The notes under the pieces: model-generated
What the model was told of the DNA's origin: nothing
The model's input: the letters and a program-made list of their open reading frames with translations, nothing else
Databases searched by the model: none
Shown here: piece after piece, positions 62,180-64,000 of the stretch
How the letters are laid out: every line of letters starts with the position of its first letter
How positions within the stretch are numbered: position 1 is the first letter of the stretch
Position numbers and translations under genes: made by a program
Source of the DNA: Siniperca chuatsi
Lineage: Eukaryota; Chordata; Actinopteri; Centrarchiformes; Sinipercidae
Reading direction: 5' to 3'
Length of the DNA stretch: 64,000 nucleotides
Assembly: GCF_020085105.1 (NCBI RefSeq)
Contig: NC_058055.1
Span: forward strand, 26,517,822-26,581,821

Positions 62180-64000
62180 TTCCTCATATCTGAACAATTC
62201 TCAGACAAGACCTGCCATAAAAAAGACACTGTATTCAAAAGACAATGAATTCCTTTGTTTGTTTGTTTTGGGGGGGTTTCTTACACCATCGTGCTTGTTT
62301 CTTGTCTGTTTGTTAGTCAGCAGGATATTTTTAAACGGTTGTTAACAGATTTCAATTAAATATGGAAAGTCAGGCCAAGGAACAAGTGATAAGTGTATCC
62401 AGTAATGTTTTGAAATGATTTCTTAACATTGCGAGAGAAGGCATTTTGTAAACAGTTTCACTATTTTATCATGATCTACTGCACTTAATTAATGGCTGTA
62501 CAACCATTTGAGTGCTTATTAGTTTTAATCTTAGCTGTTGCATACAGCTTTTTCCTGTTGTGTTGTTCAGGGTTGACTTAAGCATGGTGCTGCAGTCAAA
62601 GCAGCCTCCTCGTGCAGTGCAGTACCCTGCTGTCCTAACAGCTGTGGAAGAAACTTTAACTGTGTTGTTTCATCTCAGTTTGTTCTCCTTCACAGATCCA
62701 AGGTATGAGCATCGATGAGGCCATTGCACAGCTGGAGTTCAACGACAAGAAAGGGGCGAAGATCATGAAAGAGGTTCGAAGCTGCATGTTCGCCCTTCCT
62801 AACTGTTGGCCAGCATATTTGTGTTTAATAATATTAGACTCTGTCGTCATAAATAGATGTTTAATCAAATTCCTGTATGATTAAAATGTTCCCATTTTCA
62901 CTGCTCATGTTTGATTTATTTAGTTGTGTATTCATGCATTATTTTGACATAATCCCCTAACACACATATGCACTAGAAGTGTGTGTGTGTGTGTGTGTGG
63001 ATGTCACAGCTCCTTTGTTTCTGTGCTTGTTCAGGTTCTCCTGGAAGCTCAGGACATGGCGGTCAAAAATCACAATGTAGAGTACAAATCCAACCTGTAT
63101 GTAGGTAAGTGTCTGCAGCACTGATGGGTTTCACATTAACACAACATAACCTCCTGCAGCTGGACGGCTAAGTGTTAAAAACAAGTTGAGTCTGCTCTAT
63201 AAATGTTTTGTGGTTTAATTAAAATGGTAGCTAATGTGAGTTGTTGTTAATGGTCTCTGATAAATGTGCAGTTCAACAAGACATTTGGACTGACTAAAAA
63301 GCAACGTCATGTTATCTCATGTATTGACGTCTGGGGTGCCTCATGACATCGCAACATAAAGCAATTTTAATTGAGTAGTCTTTGTGACATCTCGCTAACT
63401 AACAAGAAAAAACAGACAGAAAGACACGACTGAAAACATAACCTTGCTGGTGGAGGTAATAACTGTTTGACATTTTAAATAATCAGTGCGTTCTGTTATC
63501 AAATCTATTTTATGTAAGGATGCAGAATGTATTTAAACAGGTATTTATTAAAAAATAAAATCAAATAAGACTTAGACTTGCAAATAAAAACCTTTGCCTC
63601 CCAAAACTATTTGAAAATTTCATATTAGTCATCACATGCGGTCAGCCATTGTGCCAAAAGCAAGAAAATAAATTTCAGAGTGGGGAAAATGACCTTCAGT
63701 AAGAGGAAGCAGGTACTGAGTATTTTTTTTTTTTTTTTAAAGCAATAGATGTCTTTTGAGTTCAGATGCTGAGCAGAGTGAGTAATTTATGTGGAGTTGC
63801 AGACGTTATTACAGATAAGCCTAAACTCAGCACAGTCTTTGTTATTTTTACCAGTTTTCATTCAAAGGCACCTCTACAAATTAGATGAGTTATTCTGTAC
63901 CTTATCTCTCTCTCTGTTTATCTCATCCTCTCTTTAATCACACACCCTCCCCTCCCGTCTCCCCTCCTGCAGCTGAGTCCTACTCTGGCAAAGGGAAGTA
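60748..64000 (+). CDS. mrpl22: Mitochondrial ribosomal protein L22 (uL22m), 3' part cut off
   Basis: Coding exons 60748-60772, 60866-60908, 61421-61556, 61674-61739, 62696-62773, 63035-63104 and 63973-64000 (cut by the window) join in phase and give 148 residues; human MRPL22 has 206. It is a large-subunit protein of the mitochondrial ribosome that lines the exit tunnel. The N-terminus ([15 protein letters not shown]) is basic and non-acidic, as expected for a mitochondrial presequence. Conserved family stretches are [17 protein letters not shown] (exon 4), [20 protein letters not shown] (exon 5) and [10 protein letters not shown] plus [12 protein letters not shown] (exon 6). The start codon lies within a YY1-type box. 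It is head to head with GEMIN5. Confidence 0.96.
61572..61609 (+). repeat. (TG)n microsatellite in MRPL22 intron 3
   Basis: A TG run followed by a short TA run, beginning about 15 bases after the exon 3 donor. Confidence 0.95.
62126..62175. repeat. (AT)n microsatellite in MRPL22 intron 4
   Basis: About 25 AT units in a row. Open frames over it are artefacts. Confidence 0.95.

Noticed and set aside
62021-62248. Tyr-Ile repeat frames on both strands
   Set aside because: They arise from an (AT)n microsatellite inside an MRPL22 intron.

Overview
This window is teleost nuclear DNA, most likely from a percomorph fish. It holds five spliced protein-coding genes in GT-AG introns, set in AT-rich sequence full of fish-type repeats: hAT-like MITEs, L2-type and other LINE remnants, a Tc1 transposase fragment, a tRNA-derived SINE and microsatellites. 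Nothing bacterial, viral or plasmid-like is visible.

Layout. 1-11216 is intergenic and made of repeats and unrecognised sequence. MFAP3 (minus, 11922-14247, two coding exons) faces FAM114A2 (plus, 17448-25749, 13 coding exons) head to head. CNOT8 follows (plus, 30004-34045, six coding exons). It is tail to tail with GEMIN5 (minus, 60361-36867, 28 coding exons, 1460 residues deduced). GEMIN5 is head to head with MRPL22 (plus, 60748 to beyond 64000, right end cut by the window). Exon joins were worked out by hand from splice sites, reading phase and remembered similarity to the human proteins. All coding joins close in phase except the exon 1/exon 2 join of FAM114A2.

Gene order. MFAP3-FAM114A2 and CNOT8-GEMIN5-MRPL22 are also neighbours on human 5q33, so this is a conserved block that is compacted here. 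The genes do not form one pathway. CNOT8 is the CCR4-NOT deadenylase, GEMIN5 is the snRNA-binding SMN-complex subunit, MRPL22 is mitochondrial ribosomal uL22m, MFAP3 is a small Ig-domain membrane protein, and FAM114A2 is poorly characterised.

I found no clearly new biological system. The points most worth a second look are a perfect 47-bp inverted repeat (10090-10199), long UG tracts abutting the 3' splice sites of FAM114A2 exon 7 and GEMIN5 exon 7, a LINE that fills GEMIN5 intron 3 up to about 40 nt from the acceptor, the unresolved donor of FAM114A2 exon 1, the compact GEMIN5/MRPL22 bidirectional promoter, and hAT-like elements with intact or nearly intact 8-bp target duplications.
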